A stretch of 64,000 bases of DNA from Neoceratodus forsteri (taxonomy: Eukaryota; Chordata; Ceratodontiformes; Ceratodontidae): NCBI GenBank assembly GCA_016271365.2, contig CM057452.1:1244617001-1244681000 (forward strand). The letters are read 5' to 3'. The stretch's first letter is position 1, and every line of letters starts with the position of its first letter. Below are positions 1 to 11,218 of the stretch, piece by piece. Both the position numbers and the translations under genes were made by a program. The notes beneath the pieces are model-generated. The model was not told where the DNA came from, did not search any database, and worked only from the letters and a program-made list of their open reading frames with translations.

Positions 1-51
1 CTGGGGTGTGTAGTGACTGTGGGTTAAGTTGTAGGGGATCCTTCATTGGGT

Positions 52-1125
52 ATCAATCAATCAATCAATCTTTATTTCACCAGGTGAAACACCATTGAGG
101 GAGCTCATTTTCAAGGTGGGCCTGGACAGGTACACAAGGGCAAGCAATAATGAAAAAAATTATCAACATATGAGACAATGTCTGGGTATAGTGTTCACAG
201 CTATATATAGAGTCACATGTGCAACAATATATACAACTAGAAAAAAAAAAACATTCAACAAAAGATACATATATGCAAATACAAAAAACAAGATACTGGG
301 GCTCCACTAAGGGGGTTAGCCTAGTCGGACAGAAGAGAGGTAGGGGAAGGAGGAAATATAGGAGATAGGTAAGGAGGATGTAGGTGTGAGATGTACACCC
401 TGCGCAGAAGATTTGCGGGTTAATAGCTGGTATAGGTTAGGGGTTGGTAGGGCTAGGGCAAGCAGTTGCAATGGTCATGTAGGATCTGCTTGATAAGAGT
501 CCTGAAGGTTGACAATCTGACAACATTTGAGAGTTTAAGAGAATTTTAGAGGTTGTTCCAAAGAGTAAGGAGATCGTATCATATGGAATGGGAGCCATGG
601 CAAGTTCTAATTCTGGGAATGTCTAGAAAAATATAGGAATCTCTCCTAAGTGAGTAGTTGCCATGTGTGAAGGTGAGGAGGTTACAGATATACTCAGGGA
701 GATCATTGTTGAGGGCTCTAAAGGTCCAGATTGCCGCAATTTTCATTCTTCTGGTCTTTAGAGAGGACTAGCCCAGAAGCGAATAGAGAGAGTAGTGGTG
801 CGTGATATAGGGAGCGTTGGTAATAAATCTGATGTCCCTATGGTACAGGGTGTCCAGCTTAGCTAGAGCAGTGCTGGGGCCATGCCTATAAAGAAGATCC
901 CCATAGTCCAACAAAGGGAAAAAAGTAGCATTTACCAATCTGATTTTGGCATCATAGGTGAGTAGGTGCTTAATTCTAAAATAGAGTCCAAGCCTTTGTT
1001 TTCATTTTTCAGTTTGTTCCTGAATTTGCACTTTGAAGGTAAGTTTGCAGTGTAACCAAAAGCCCAAATATTTGAATTTGTCAACGGAGTCCACTAATAC
1101 TATCCTTTGCTCTAGACATGGACAC
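52..1125 (-). mobile_element. L2-type LINE, 3' portion (RT C-terminus and 3' UTR)
   Basis: On the minus strand this reads as the C-terminal end of a non-LTR retrotransposon ORF followed by its 3' UTR. Around 1,000-1,120 a stretch like KYLGFWLHCKLTFKVQIQ matches the conserved post-catalytic region of LINE reverse transcriptases. Further 3' there are pieces such as GLWGSSL and FASGLVLSKD separated by many stops. The 3' end (left side) reads CACCTGGTGAAATAAAGATT followed by a short ATTG/TTGA repeat at about 50-70, the tail style of L2 elements. The copy is 5'-truncated, and its right edge is approximate. It is a dead remnant. L2 is the likeliest clade, from tail structure and RT wording. Confidence 0.72.
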
Positions 1126-1155
1126 TTTCTCCGACCCATGCCCACCCTAGACACA

Positions 1156-1226
1156 GGCCTGGTAGCACAATGGGTAGTGCAGCTGAATGGCATTCTGACT
1201 AGACCTGGGTTCAGATCCCAGCTTGG
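1156..1226 (+). repeat. tRNA-like SINE head
   Basis: A tRNA-like block has a box A-like stretch (TGGTAGCACAATGGGTAGTG) and a box B-like stretch (GGGTTCAGATCCC, 1,207-1,219) at normal tRNA spacing. The acceptor and anticodon arms do not pair well, and the sequence continues into unrelated DNA, so I read it as the pol III promoter head of a SINE and not a working tRNA gene. I cannot define its body or tail. Confidence 0.5.
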
Positions 1227-1390
1227 ATGCTTATTTCTTTCAAAAAACATAAATGGATTAAAGCACAACTGGAATGAAGTACAGGGCTTAATAGTTACTC
1301 AGGGGGATAGCAGTATGGCAGGGAGGGAGGGGGTGGGATGTGAGGGTGAAAATCCCATCTAGACACTAGGTCACAGGGTAGGGTAAAACT

Positions 1391-1841
1391 AGAAATAACA
1401 ACAAATCTCAGCACTACACAAGCTGAATTATCAAAATAGCAGCCTTTAACGTGTGTAAAACAAAATGCCAGACAGCACCCGCTCACAAATCCTCTACCTG
1501 TTTCACAAAAGTTGCGTCATCAGGAGGTGACCATTGCATCTAAAAAACACAAAAAAGGATCTGTTTATGTGTTTTATTTTCTAACAGTTTGATTGGTAGA
1601 TATGTTATGTGTATATTTAAGAATGTATGTGGTATTGTCACTTTAAATTTTCATAGTATTGTGGTTATTGCATATATTTAAGTGTCTACTTTAGATACAA
1701 TAGTCACCTCCTGATTACGGCACTTTTGTGAAACCAGTAGAGGATTTGTGAGAGGGTGCTGTCTGGCTTTTTGTTTTATGCACATTAAAGGCTGTTATTT
1801 TGATACTTCAGCTTGTGTACTGCGGAGATTTGTTGTTATTT
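1391..1841. repeat. Foldback element with 150-bp arms
   Basis: The left arm (1,391-1,542) and right arm (1,692-1,841) are near-perfect reverse complements of about 150 bp. They are separated by an AT-rich 149-bp spacer with no matching half of its own. Both arms carry the same short mirror-image reading frames, which are by-products of the repeat. No target-site duplication is clear. It could be a non-autonomous DNA transposon with long inverted termini, or two copies of one repeat in opposite orientation. Confidence 0.8.
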
Positions 1842-1977
1842 GCGTATTTAATATATCCAGCACACACCAGAGCCTTCGGAGCAGTTTTGTGCATTTTGCT
1901 AGGTTAAAACAAGGCAGACTGAATGAACCAATGTTTTTTTTTTTCTTCCTCTGATATTGCCTGTGTTTATATGTATA

Positions 1978-2260
1978 CAGTGGCATCCCCCAGGATGAAA
2001 CCCACTTTTAAAGCATTCTGCAGTATGCAGCAGCACACCTACTGAATAAAGCAATGTTTTTTTCAATGGCAATTAGTTCCTTTTGCCATGCAGGAAACTG
2101 TGGCATTCACTCCATCCTGGCAGTGTCACATTTTCCTGAATGACAAAAGGAACTAATTGCTATTGTAATTACATTGCTTTATTCAGTAGGTCTGCTGCAG
2201 TATTCTGCAGAGTGCTGCGAAATGTTGCTGAATTGGGTTTCATCCTTGGGGATGCCACTG
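1978..2260. mobile_element. Palindromic MITE, Tc1/mariner type
   Basis: The 283-bp sequence begins CAGTGGCATCCCC and ends GGGGATGCCACTG, and is flanked on both sides by TA (1,976-1,977 and 2,261-2,262). Inverted symmetry continues inward almost to the centre: left arm 1,978-2,087, right arm about 2,143-2,260, with a partly palindromic middle. A TA duplication plus CAGTG-type ends is the Tc1/mariner signature. There is no transposase, so it is non-autonomous. Confidence 0.85.
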
Positions 2261-2262
2261 TA

Positions 2263-2589
2263 GATAGCATCAAGTGGAGCCAGACGTTGAGAGTACAAAA
2301 CTCAAGTGTAAAGGAGTTACAGTGTAGAGGCTCATCTGGGATGTTGAGGAATTATGTGGAATATTTAACAGCTTGTAGCCACAGGACATCCTTAGACTTC
2401 TCAATCAGAGAACTGTAAGAATGTACAGGAAAGTGAGATTCAGTGCTGTCATAAATGAAGTGTTGGCATTTGAACATGAAGGAACAGCATGCAATGATTC
2501 TGAAAAGCATGTAAGTTCTGAGAATCAGTGATAAGCAGCTGGATATCTGCTTAGTTTGCATACGGCATATTAGAGCCATGATTCCTCAG
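2263..2589. other. No identifiable feature
   Basis: Moderately AT-rich DNA between the MITE and the CR1 copy. I see no convincing coding or repeat signal in it. Confidence 0.5.
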
Positions 2590-3745
2590 GGAGAGTGACT
2601 GGACCCATAAGAATGCTGTGATAGGTTTGGGAAAGCAGGTGGCTGGTAGCCTGGGTAAAACACTGCCTGGATAACAGGACACAGCGGGTAATAGTAAATG
2701 GAGTCCACAGTGAAGAAAGGGGGGTTACTAGTGGGGTACTGCGGGGTTCAGTACTGGGGCCAGTCCTTTTTAATGTCTTTGTAAGTGACATTGCAGAGGG
2801 ACTGGAAGGGAAAGTATGTCTCTTTGCAGATGACACAAAGATCTGCAACAGGGTTGATACGAAAGGTGGGGTGGAAAGGATGAGATGGGACTTGGCAAGG
2901 TTGGAGGAATGGTCAAATGTATGTCAGCTTAGATTCAGTGCAAAGAAGTGCAAAGTAATGCACCTGGGAAACAAAAACCCAGGGGAAGAGTACACAATGG
3001 GGGGTGAGATACTGATAACAAAAATGGAAAGGGACCTGGGGGTAGACATATCAGATGACCTAAAGGTGGGCCAGCAATGTGAGAAGGCAGTAAGAAGGGC
3101 TGTGAGGATACTTGGATGCATAGGGACAGGCATCACCAGTAGAAAACAGGGAGTTGTTGGCCCTCTGTACAGACAGTTGGTAAGACCACATCTGGAGTAC
3201 TGTATATGGTTCTGGAGATCCCATCTCTGCAAAGACATAGACAGGGTGGAGGCTGTCCAGAGGAGGGCAAACAAAATGGTACACGGTCTGCACCAGAAGA
3301 CATATGAAGAAAGACTAAAGGAGCTTAAGATGTATGGCCTTGAGGAAAGGAGGGAGGGGGGGACATGATAGAAACTTTCAAATACCTCAAGGGAATCAAC
3401 AAAGTCCAAGAGGGTAGGATCTTTCAGAAAAAGAGATGTGCAACAACAAGGGGGCACAATTTTAAGATAGAGGGGGAACGGCTCAAAGGTAATGTGAGGA
3501 AGTATTTCTTCACAGAGAGGGTTGGAGATGCATGGAACGGCCCTCCTGAGGAGGTCGTAGAGTCAAGAACAGTGGGGGAATTCAAGACTGCATGGGACAG
3601 GCAATTCTAGTGGCCCGTGGGGGATAGGAGGAAGTAGGCTGTTTGTTAACTAGGATCTGCAGCTTATCCGTTAGGTAGGGAAATGGGCAGACCAGGTGGG
3701 CCAAGCAGTCCTTATCTGCCATCAAATTCTATGTTTCTATGTTTA
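2590..3745 (+). mobile_element. CR1 LINE, 5'-truncated (RT 3' half plus 3' end)
   Basis: The copy starts within the RT palm. A LAWVKHWLDN-like stretch comes first, then a motif B equivalent ([20 protein letters not shown]), motif C FADDTKIC intact near 2,825-2,850, and the C-terminal domain. It ends in the family's 3' UTR (CTTATCTGCCATCAAATTCT) and an ATGTTTCT-type tail at about 3,745. Frames are broken in several places, including near 3,365. The left edge is approximate. The same family recurs in the window at 4.5, 7.6, 12.9, 33.4, 50.2 and 60.9 kb. Confidence 0.85.
2871..3368 (+). pseudogene. CR1 ORF2 fragment, RT C-terminal domain
   Basis: An open stretch of about 165 residues starts just after the FADD motif. 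It contains the CR1 hallmark run: LRFSAKKCKVMHLGNKNPGE, then ERDLGVDISDDLKVGQQC, ILGCIGTGITSRK, LYRQLVRPHLEYCIWFW, and a VQRRANKMVHGL / YEERLKELKMY end. These belong to the thumb and post-thumb region of CR1-clade reverse transcriptase. The frame then shifts and the C-terminus continues in another frame at 3,365-3,610 (IETFKYLKGINKVQEG onward). The first methionine is a chance internal one. This is a decayed fragment of a protein that normally copies LINE RNA at the nicked target. Confidence 0.85.
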
Positions 3746-4504
3746 CACTCGGAGTTTTGAATTCAAGACATGCACCGAGTCAAACTGAAAAGAAAAAGTA
3801 GCCATTTTGATATAGTTCTGTGGGACTGTGACTGCAAACCTCTCTTTTTAGAATAACAATAAGTGCTGCTGGGTAGTAACTATTTGTGACTTGAAGCAGC
3901 AAAGCTTTGAGACTTGTTACTGAGAGTTGGGTTATGGAGACCATCAGTATAAAACACCAACTCCAAACATGTTTATAGTTGTCAAAGTGCCAGTGATGCC
4001 ACATTGGGGGAGACTCTAAACCAGTCATGCTGTATCAGGTGTGCAAATCTGAAATGAAGAGGAAACACCCCCAACTAGCAGTCACCAGGCAGCAAGAGCA
4101 GATTGAATGCATCCATTTATAGAGGGTGACCAACACTCTTGCCCACCTTTGGCAGATGTGACTATTGCAGGGGATGCACAGGGTGTGCAGTCAGATTACA
4201 ATAATGACACTGGGATTACTGAATCCATCAGTGACACCTCACACAGATACATAGCAGAACCAGGTGTCAAGCTGCACACTGACATCGACACAAAAACACA
4301 GTAAAAAAATCCCACCAGTGGTTGTAGCAAAGCCTCTATTTCCACCATATGAAGCAACTGCTGAATTCAGTCAGAAATCATTTAAAAAGGTCAGTGACAA
4401 CTACAGTGACATTGTTGGAAAAAATGTCAAAATTAAGCAAAAAGAGGAAGACAAGGGGTGGGAATGTAAGGTTTAAAAGGGAAGTGGAGACTGTGCAGAG
4501 GGGT
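3746..4504. other. No identifiable feature
   Basis: Two short unmatched open frames lie at about 4,107-4,304 and 4,264-4,476. The second is lysine-rich, resembles nothing I know, and shows no start or splice context. I treat the stretch as non-coding. Confidence 0.45.
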
Positions 4505-6235
4505 GCCAGGAAAAGGTAGACTTCCGAACAGGTACTTTTGTTCAGTGCTCACAGAGGAAGTAGAAGGGAAGGGGCCATAAAAAAGAGTAATAGACGCATT
4601 GAAACAAGGGAGATGGACATTAGTCCATTCTCAAAGGAGAGTGTCCTGAAGGGATTCGCAAATCTGAAAATGGACAAAGCAATGGGACCAGATAGGGTGC
4701 ATCCAAGGGTATTGAGGGAGGAAAGGGAGGTACTGGCTGCATCTCTGACAGTTCTATTTAACAGCTATGTGGAAAAATAAGTGGTTCCAGAGGACTGGAT
4801 GAGGGTAGATGTAGTCCCACTAAACAAGTGGTAACAGGGAAGGGGATGGCAATTATATACCAGTCAGCCTGACATCAGTGGTGGGAAATTTAATGGAGTC
4901 ACTGCTGAAGGAAATGATTGTTGAATATCTTGAATCCAGTGGTTACAGGGCCCAAGGCAGCAGGTATTCATGGGGGGAGGTCATGTCAAATGAATATGAT
5001 AGATTTCTTTCACCAGGTTACCAAGTAACTATATTACAGTAGGTTGGAATGATGGATGTAGTCTACCTAGATTTCAGTAAGACTTTCAACACTGTTCCAA
5101 AAAGGAAACTCATAAGAAAACTGGGTAGCTTTGGGGTGGGTCCAAAGGTTGTTAACTGGGTAAGACATTGTTTAGGGGATATTCTACAGAGGGTGGTGGT
5201 AAACAGAGTTCACTGTGTAGAAGGGAGGTTGACCAGCAGGGTGCCTCAGGGTCAGTGATCAGACTGATCTTCTTTAATGTCTTTATAAATGACATTGCAG
5301 AGGAAATGGAAGGAAAGGTCTGCTTCTTTGCAGATTACACCAAAATCTGCAATACTGTGGATGCTCCAGGTGGTGTGAAAGGGACGAGCAGTAAGTGGAG
5401 AAAACATGAGGAGTGGTCAAGTGTATGGCAGCTGTGTTTCAATGCAAAAAAGTGTAAAATAATGCACTTTGGGCACAGAAATTCAGGGTTGGAGCACAAA
5501 ATGGGTGAGGTGGCACTGACAACCACCAAACAGGAAAGAGACCTGGGGATAATCATAATGGACTTAAAGGTGGCTTGCAGTGCAACAAGGCAGTTGGGAG
5601 GGTTAGTGGGATGTTGTGATGCCTATGGGTATCACCAGAAGAAAGAAAGATGTGGTGTTGCCTCTGTATAGATCACTGATAAGACCCCACCTAGAATACT
5701 GTGTCCAGTTCTGGTGAACACATGTCCAGAAAGACATTGACAGGGTACAGGCAGTCCAGAGGAGGACAGCTAAAATAGTGCCAGGTCTGCATCAGAAGCT
5801 CTACAAGGAGAGACTTAAGGACCTGAGCATGTACACACTGTAAGGGAGGAGGGAAAGAGACATATGACAGATCTTTAAATACCTAAAGGAGGTAAATATG
5901 GTACAGGAGAGATGTATTTTTCAGACAAAAAAATGCTCAAGAACAAGGGTGCATGATATGAAGCTGGAAGGGGGTAAATTCAGGAGAGATTTGAGGAAGT
6001 ATTCTTCATAGAAAGAGTGGTAGATTCCTGGAACAGCCTTCCAGTGGATGTGGTACTGACAAGAACAGTGGTGGGGTTCAAGAATGCATGGGCTAGGTAC
6101 AAGGGAATCTTAACGGAAAGGAATAGGAGGAGGGATAATGTACCAGTGATACGGTAAGATCTGCAGTGATACTATAGGCAAGAAAAAATGGGCAGATTGG
6201 GTGGGTCAAGCTGTCCATATCTACTAGCAAATTCT
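4505..6235 (+). mobile_element. CR1 LINE, heavily decayed RT region
   Basis: The copy runs from just upstream of the RT (a KYF-like end of the linker, FCSVLTEEVEG) to the CR1 3' end at about 6,235. Recognisable pieces in order are: the finger region LKMDKAMGPDRVHPRVL near 4,670; motif A as YLDFSKTFNTVPK near 5,065 (catalytic-region AFDT changed to TFNT); motif B as SRVPQG near 5,240; motif C as FFADYTKIC near 5,330 (second Asp of FADD changed to Tyr); and the post-thumb CNTVDAP to KKCKIMHFG region. Many stops and frameshifts interrupt it. It is clearly older than its neighbours and cannot encode active RT. Confidence 0.82.
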
Positions 6236-7636
6236 GTGGGCTCAGTTTTCAAATTCCCATGAATGCCACAAGCCCCTGGTGTGCTGATTGTTTGCCGTAT
6301 GGGACTTGTAACATTTACCCAGTTGGCAATCAGGATTTTCAATCCCAAGAGCCAAATACTGCAAATTAGATCAGGTTTTCCCTGGTCTAACCTGTGCCAT
6401 TTGGGGTACCTGTTTTACAGGACTTGTGCCAAATAGTTGGCACAAGCTGTCATAAATCATGGAAAGTGTCACAACTGCGCCCGATGTACTAAAATTATGT
6501 GCAGTTGTGTCAGAGTTTGGCACAACAGTGCCAAAGAATGGGGTTGATGCAGGGCTTGAGGCAACCCTTGAAAAGCAAGCCCTATGTTTCTATGAAAGGA
6601 CACCATAATACCCACAGTAATGTGTGAGTGGCAACCAGTCACAGCTTAGCCATTCAACAGTACCAGAGACCCAGACACTGAGCCCAAAAGGAAATAGAAA
6701 TAATTGGGTCAAGACTAATGATTTCAGTGGGAAGTCCCCCCCTCCTTCTTACACCAACCACATACCCCTGTTTAGACAGAGACTGTTCTGAAAAATATGT
6801 GGTAAGGGTCTTGAGGCATTAGCAAAACTGTGTGCAGCACCATTACGCCTGCAGAGGCTTGAGTTGGAAGCCACATGGTGCAAGCAGCACTGAGAATGTT
6901 CACTGGAGCCAGGCCATGATCCATTTAATCTTGCAAAAAACTGTTAGTTCAGAAAGTGGTTCAAAGTGTGGTTGCCAAGTGGGGGTATTATTTTTTCTGT
7001 ATGCCCTGGTTGATCTGTGAGACCCTACAGAACAGGAGACACTTGGATCCAAGTGTCTGGAGGGAGTCTGAGGCAAAACTGTAGGTGGCAGATGGAGGAG
7101 AAGAGGAGGGCAATCAGTGCTGATGGCCTGGCATATGGGAAGAAGTGACAGAATGCACAAAGTAGCTTACACCAGTCAGTAAAATACAAACATGAAAAGA
7201 CCATCCAGGATTAGAAAAAGGCTAGTTTGGGTGGAAGTCACAACTAGCTTACCACTGACTTCTACAATCAAGTGGGGCTATCACACCTGCACAGACTAGC
7301 TCTGCTTGTCCATAGCCTGATGCTGCAAAAGATTAACTCAGAAGTGCCAGAATTTAAGGCACCAAAGACTGCATTTGCCCCATTAGTGGCAACCTTCTGC
7401 AGCAGCCTTGGCAAACATACCTGACTATGTTAAAGTCTGTAAGTGAAGACTGCTATTTTTTCAAAGACTGGGCTCATATGCTGGGCATTTGGCATTAATG
7501 CACAGGCTTGTGATTAATTTCAAAGTGTGATTTGTAAAAATGTACATATGCATTTTTCTTTTTCCTTTTGCAGTGGAAGACCTGTAGTGGTGCTCTGCCG
7601 ATGGAGAACAACAACTGAAGTCTTCAAGGGGTGGAG
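6236..7636. other. No identifiable feature
   Basis: Mixed-composition DNA. Short direct and inverted stretches around GGCACAA/TTGTGCC at 6,420-6,530 suggest an old repeat, but I cannot name it. No coding signal is convincing. Confidence 0.4.
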
Positions 7637-10505
7637 AAACATAGAAACATAGACTTTGACGGCAGATAAGGACCACTTGGCCCACCCAGTCTCCCCATTT
7701 CCCTACCTATTGGATAAGCTGCAGATTCTAGTTAACCAACAGCCTATTTCCTGCAACCCCCCGCTATAATTGCCTTATGTCTGACCCATGCATGTTTGAA
7801 TTCCCCCACTGTTTTAGACCCTCAACCTCTCCAGGAAGGCGGTTCCATGCGTCCACAACTCTCCGTGAAAAAGAATTTCCTCACATTACCCCTGAGCCTT
7901 CTCCCCTCTAACTTTAAATTGTGCCCCCTTGTTCTTACACATCTCTTTTTCTGAAAGATGCTACCCTCCTGGACTTTGTTGATTCCCTTGAGGTACTTAA
8001 AAGTTTCAATCATGTCCCCCCTGCCCCTCCTTTCATCAAGGGTATACATATTAAGCTCTCTCAGTCTCTCTTCATATGGTTTCTGATGTAGACCCTGCAC
8101 CATTTTAGTTGCCCTCCTGGATTGCTTCCATCCTGTCTATGTCCTTGCATAGATGAGGTCTCCAAACTGCACGCAGTACTCCAGATGGGGTCTCACCAAC
8201 TGTCTGTACAGAGGGATAACCACTTCCCTTTTTCTACTTGTGATGCCCCTCCCTATGCATCCCAGTATCCTCCTGGCTCTTCTTACTGACTTCCCACATT
8301 GCTTACCCACCTTTAGGTCATCTGATATGACTACACCCAGATCCCTTTCCATTATTGTTGTCGTTAGTACCTCCCCTGCTATTGTGTACACTTCTCCTGG
8401 ATTTTTGTTCCCAGGTGCATTACTTTCACTTCTTTGCATTGAATCTAAGTTGCCATATGTCTGACCATTCCTCCAACCTTGCCAAGTCCCTTCTCATTCT
8501 TTCTACCGCCCTTGTGTATCAACTCTGTTACAGATCTTTGTGTCATCCATGAAAGCATACCTTTCCTTCAGACCCTCCATAATGTCACCTATAAAGACGT
8601 TAAAGAGGACTGGACCCAGTACTGAGCCCTGAGGTACTCCACTGGTAACCCTTTCTTCAGAATGTGTTCCATTCACTTTTACCTTCTGTGTCCTGCTGTG
8701 CAGCCAGTTTTCTACCTGAAGCTACACCCTGGGACCCACTCGGCTGGCTAACTTGATTACTAATTTTAGCGGGACTGTGTCAAATGCCTTGCTAAAGTCT
8801 AGGTAGGCCATATCCACAGCCTCCCTGGTCTATTACTTTGGTCACCCAGTCAAAGAAATCGATTAGATTAATCTGACATGACCTTCCTGCTGTGAATCCA
8901 TGCTGCTTTGTGTCCTGTGCCCCTGGCCTCTAAGTACTCAACAATTTTCTTTCAGAAGTGATTCCATCATTTTCCCCAACACTGAGGTCAAACTAACAGG
9001 TCTATAGTTTCCTGCTTCTGTCTTGCTCCCACTTTTGTGAAGGAATCACATCTGCCCTCCTCCAGTCCTCAGGTACCACCCCATCTTCCCATGATTTGTT
9101 AAAAGTGTGGTTAGTGGTGTCACTAGGTCCTCCCTTAGCTCTTTTAGGATTCTAAGGTGAATCGTCAGGCCCATTGCTTTGTCCACCTTGAGTTTTAGGA
9201 GTTCTTTCAGTACTCTTTCTTCTGTAAATGGACTGGTGTCAACGCCATTATCCAGAGTGCTTCTACTGTTTGGTTTAGGTAACTCCTCCTCTTCTTCTTT
9301 TGTGAATACTGAGCAAAAGTATTCATTCAGTATCTCTGCCTTTTCACTGTCTCCCTCTGCCCACCTCCCTCTCCTTTATTAATCTTCACTATCACTCCCT
9401 TAACCTTTCTATGCTCCCTAATGTACCTATAAAAGTTTTATCCCCTTCTTAACTGAGTTGGCTATCTTTTCTCAGTTTGGGCCTTTTTCTGACTGCTTCC
9501 CCACTTCTTTCTGCTTTAATTGATACAGTTCCTTGTCGTGCTCCGTCTGTGATTCCTTATACTTTTTGAATGCAGCCTTTTTCTCCTTAACCTTCCCTGA
9601 CACCTCTTTTGAGAGCCATAGTGGTTTTTTATTCCGCTTTATTTTCTTTATTTGTTTCACACAATGGCTTGTTGCCTCCATGATGGCAGTTTTGATTTTT
9701 CTCCATTGTTCTTCCACCCCTCCTTTCTGGCCATTTGCTAATGCATTCCTCAGGTATTCACCCATTATGCCAAAGTCAGCCCTTCTAAAGTCCAGTATCC
9801 TTGTCTTTGTATGGTTTGTCTCCGTGGTTGTGTTTATTGTGAAGCACACTGTGCAGTGGTCGCTTGTTCCCAGATGTCTACTGACTTCTAAGTTTATGAT
9901 CCTCTCTCCATTTGAGAGTGCCAGGTCTAATATTGCTCCCTCCCGAGTGGGTTCCACCACTAGCTGTCTAAGACATGCTCCCTGTAGGGCATCGAGAATG
10001 ACCCTGCTCTTGGATGTGGCTGCAGTCCATGTCGCCCAGTTAACATCTGGCATATTCAGGTCCCCCATCTACAGTATCTCCCCTTTTTCAGCCATTTTGA
10101 GAATGCCCTCTATAATTTTCTTGTCCATTTCCTCCCCTTGAGACGGGGGTCTGTATACAACCCCTGTGCGAAATGTGATGCCATTCCCTGTCTCCAAGGT
10201 GACCCAGAGTTCCTCTTGTCCTCCCCCTTTACTTTTTAGTTCTGTAGCTTTGATCTCTTCCCTTATGTAGAGAGCTACTCCACCTCCTCTTTTACTCTCC
10301 CTGTCCCTTCTGTAGGTTTTGTACCTTGGTATGTTGACATCCCAGTCATGGTTCTCCATGTACCATGTTTCTGTGACTGCCACAATATCCAAGTGTTCCT
10401 CTTCCATCAGGGCTACTAGCTCTGGAAGCTTGTTTCCAAGACTGCGGGCATTGGTACTCATTGTCATGATGGAGGAATGTGCCCACACCACATAAGGAGG
10501 ACACC
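7637..10505 (-). mobile_element. CR1 LINE, most complete ORF2 copy in the window
   Basis: This minus-strand copy has its 3' tail at 7,637 (reverse complement of ATGTTTCTATG) and its ORF2 start near 10,490. Reading 5' to 3' it carries the AP-like endonuclease (10,491-9,500), the linker, the RT fingers, motif A region DMAYLDFSKAFDTV near 8,790-8,830, motif C near 8,540 (distorted by an indel), the C-terminal domain (8,440-7,820) and the 3' UTR. ORF1 is missing. The RT half has several frameshifts and stops, while the endonuclease half is nearly open. At about 2.87 kb it is the best single template here for a family consensus. Confidence 0.88.
9472..10491 (-). pseudogene. CR1 ORF2 endonuclease domain, one internal stop
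   Basis: From 10,491 downward the frame encodes an AP-like endonuclease, which nicks target DNA to prime reverse transcription. Visible motifs in order: TNARSLGNKLPEL (start), VTETW (catalytic Glu region), RRDRESKRGGGVALYIR, GVVYRPPS, then GDLNMPDVNW (usually GDFN) and HLGTSDH (the terminal SDH motif). A single TAG at 10,069-10,071 separates GEIL from MGDLN in the same frame. After the domain comes the basic linker (KRNKKPLWLSKEV) leading to RT, where the frame breaks at about 9,472. Apart from the stop, all endonuclease landmarks are present. Confidence 0.88.
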
Positions 10506-10955
10506 TTGGGATGGGCCCTGTTGACAGCAGAGACTGATAATACTGTATATGAGACCACTAATTGGTGATTTATGATAAGAATGCTAATCTGGAATCAAAG
10601 CAATGATGCTAAATGTACAGTATAATGCCAAATGTCAAGTTCATAGTGTTTATGATATGCCTGCAATTGACAATGATAAAAACATCTCATATTTATAGTT
10701 TTATACTCAATAGAGGAAAAGTATATTTTGCATTCACTTGCACTTGCACAAGAAACGTCTTGGGACTATACGGCATATTAGGGGTGTGTCACTGCCGAGC
10801 AAATTACTGCTGAAACTGCAATGGGCTTGGAAATCTACATTAATGATCAGGCACGCTGGTCATGACAGTAGTTCTGCTTTGCTGACGTGTTGTGTCCTCT
10901 ACTTGAAAGAAATAACCCGCTCCAATGAGAAAGCGTTTCATTTCTTTCTGTAGCC
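10506..10955. other. No identifiable feature
   Basis: AT-rich sequence just upstream of the CR1 ORF2 start. It might include remnant CR1 5' sequence, but nothing is recognisable. Confidence 0.4.
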
Positions 10956-11009
10956 ATAACTCTGGCCATGCGCATTAGAGTGCACACGAATGCACATGGC
11001 CAGAGTTAT
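10956..11009. repeat. 21-bp-stem hairpin
   Basis: 10,956-10,976 and 10,989-11,009 are reverse complements over 21 positions with one mismatch. The core is ATAACTCTGGCCATG / CATGGCCAGAGTTAT and the loop is 12 bp. It could be the core of a small palindromic transposon, or a chance-derived cruciform. Confidence 0.75.
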
Positions 11010-11042
11010 ATTACTCGTACTCTCTCTCCCCCCATCCTCAAT

Positions 11043-11216
11043 CTTCTGCCCCCCCAAAGGTTTCAACATTAGCCATGGTGCAGCTTTCTGTCCCAGTCCT
11101 TGCTCCTATGACCCCTCCCAAAGGCTTCAACATTAGCTGCGGTACGGCTTTCTCTCCCAGTTCTCGATCCTCTGTCCCCAGGCTTCAACATTAGCGGTGG
11201 TACGGCTTTCTCTTAA
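11043..11216. repeat. Minisatellite, about 60-bp unit, three copies
   Basis: Three head-to-tail units share GGCTTCAACATTAGC, then a GGTACGGCTTTCTCTCCCAG-like block and a CTCC-rich end. The units start near 11,059, 11,123 and 11,181 (spacing 64 and 58). Related longer units occur at 14.9-15.3 kb. Confidence 0.7.
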
Positions 11217-11218
11217 AG

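Noticed and set aside
1156..1226. Functional tRNA gene
   Set aside because: Boxes A and B are present but the cloverleaf arms do not pair and no terminator follows, so a SINE head is more likely.
4107..4476. Short lysine-rich frames as a host gene
   Set aside because: Two overlapping short frames without family resemblance, promoter or splice context, immediately beside CR1 debris.
8153..8464. Plus-strand open frames across CR1 minus-strand copies (also 34,230-34,619 and 9,533-10,141)
   Set aside because: These are antisense shadows of the CR1 ORF2 and have no independent support.
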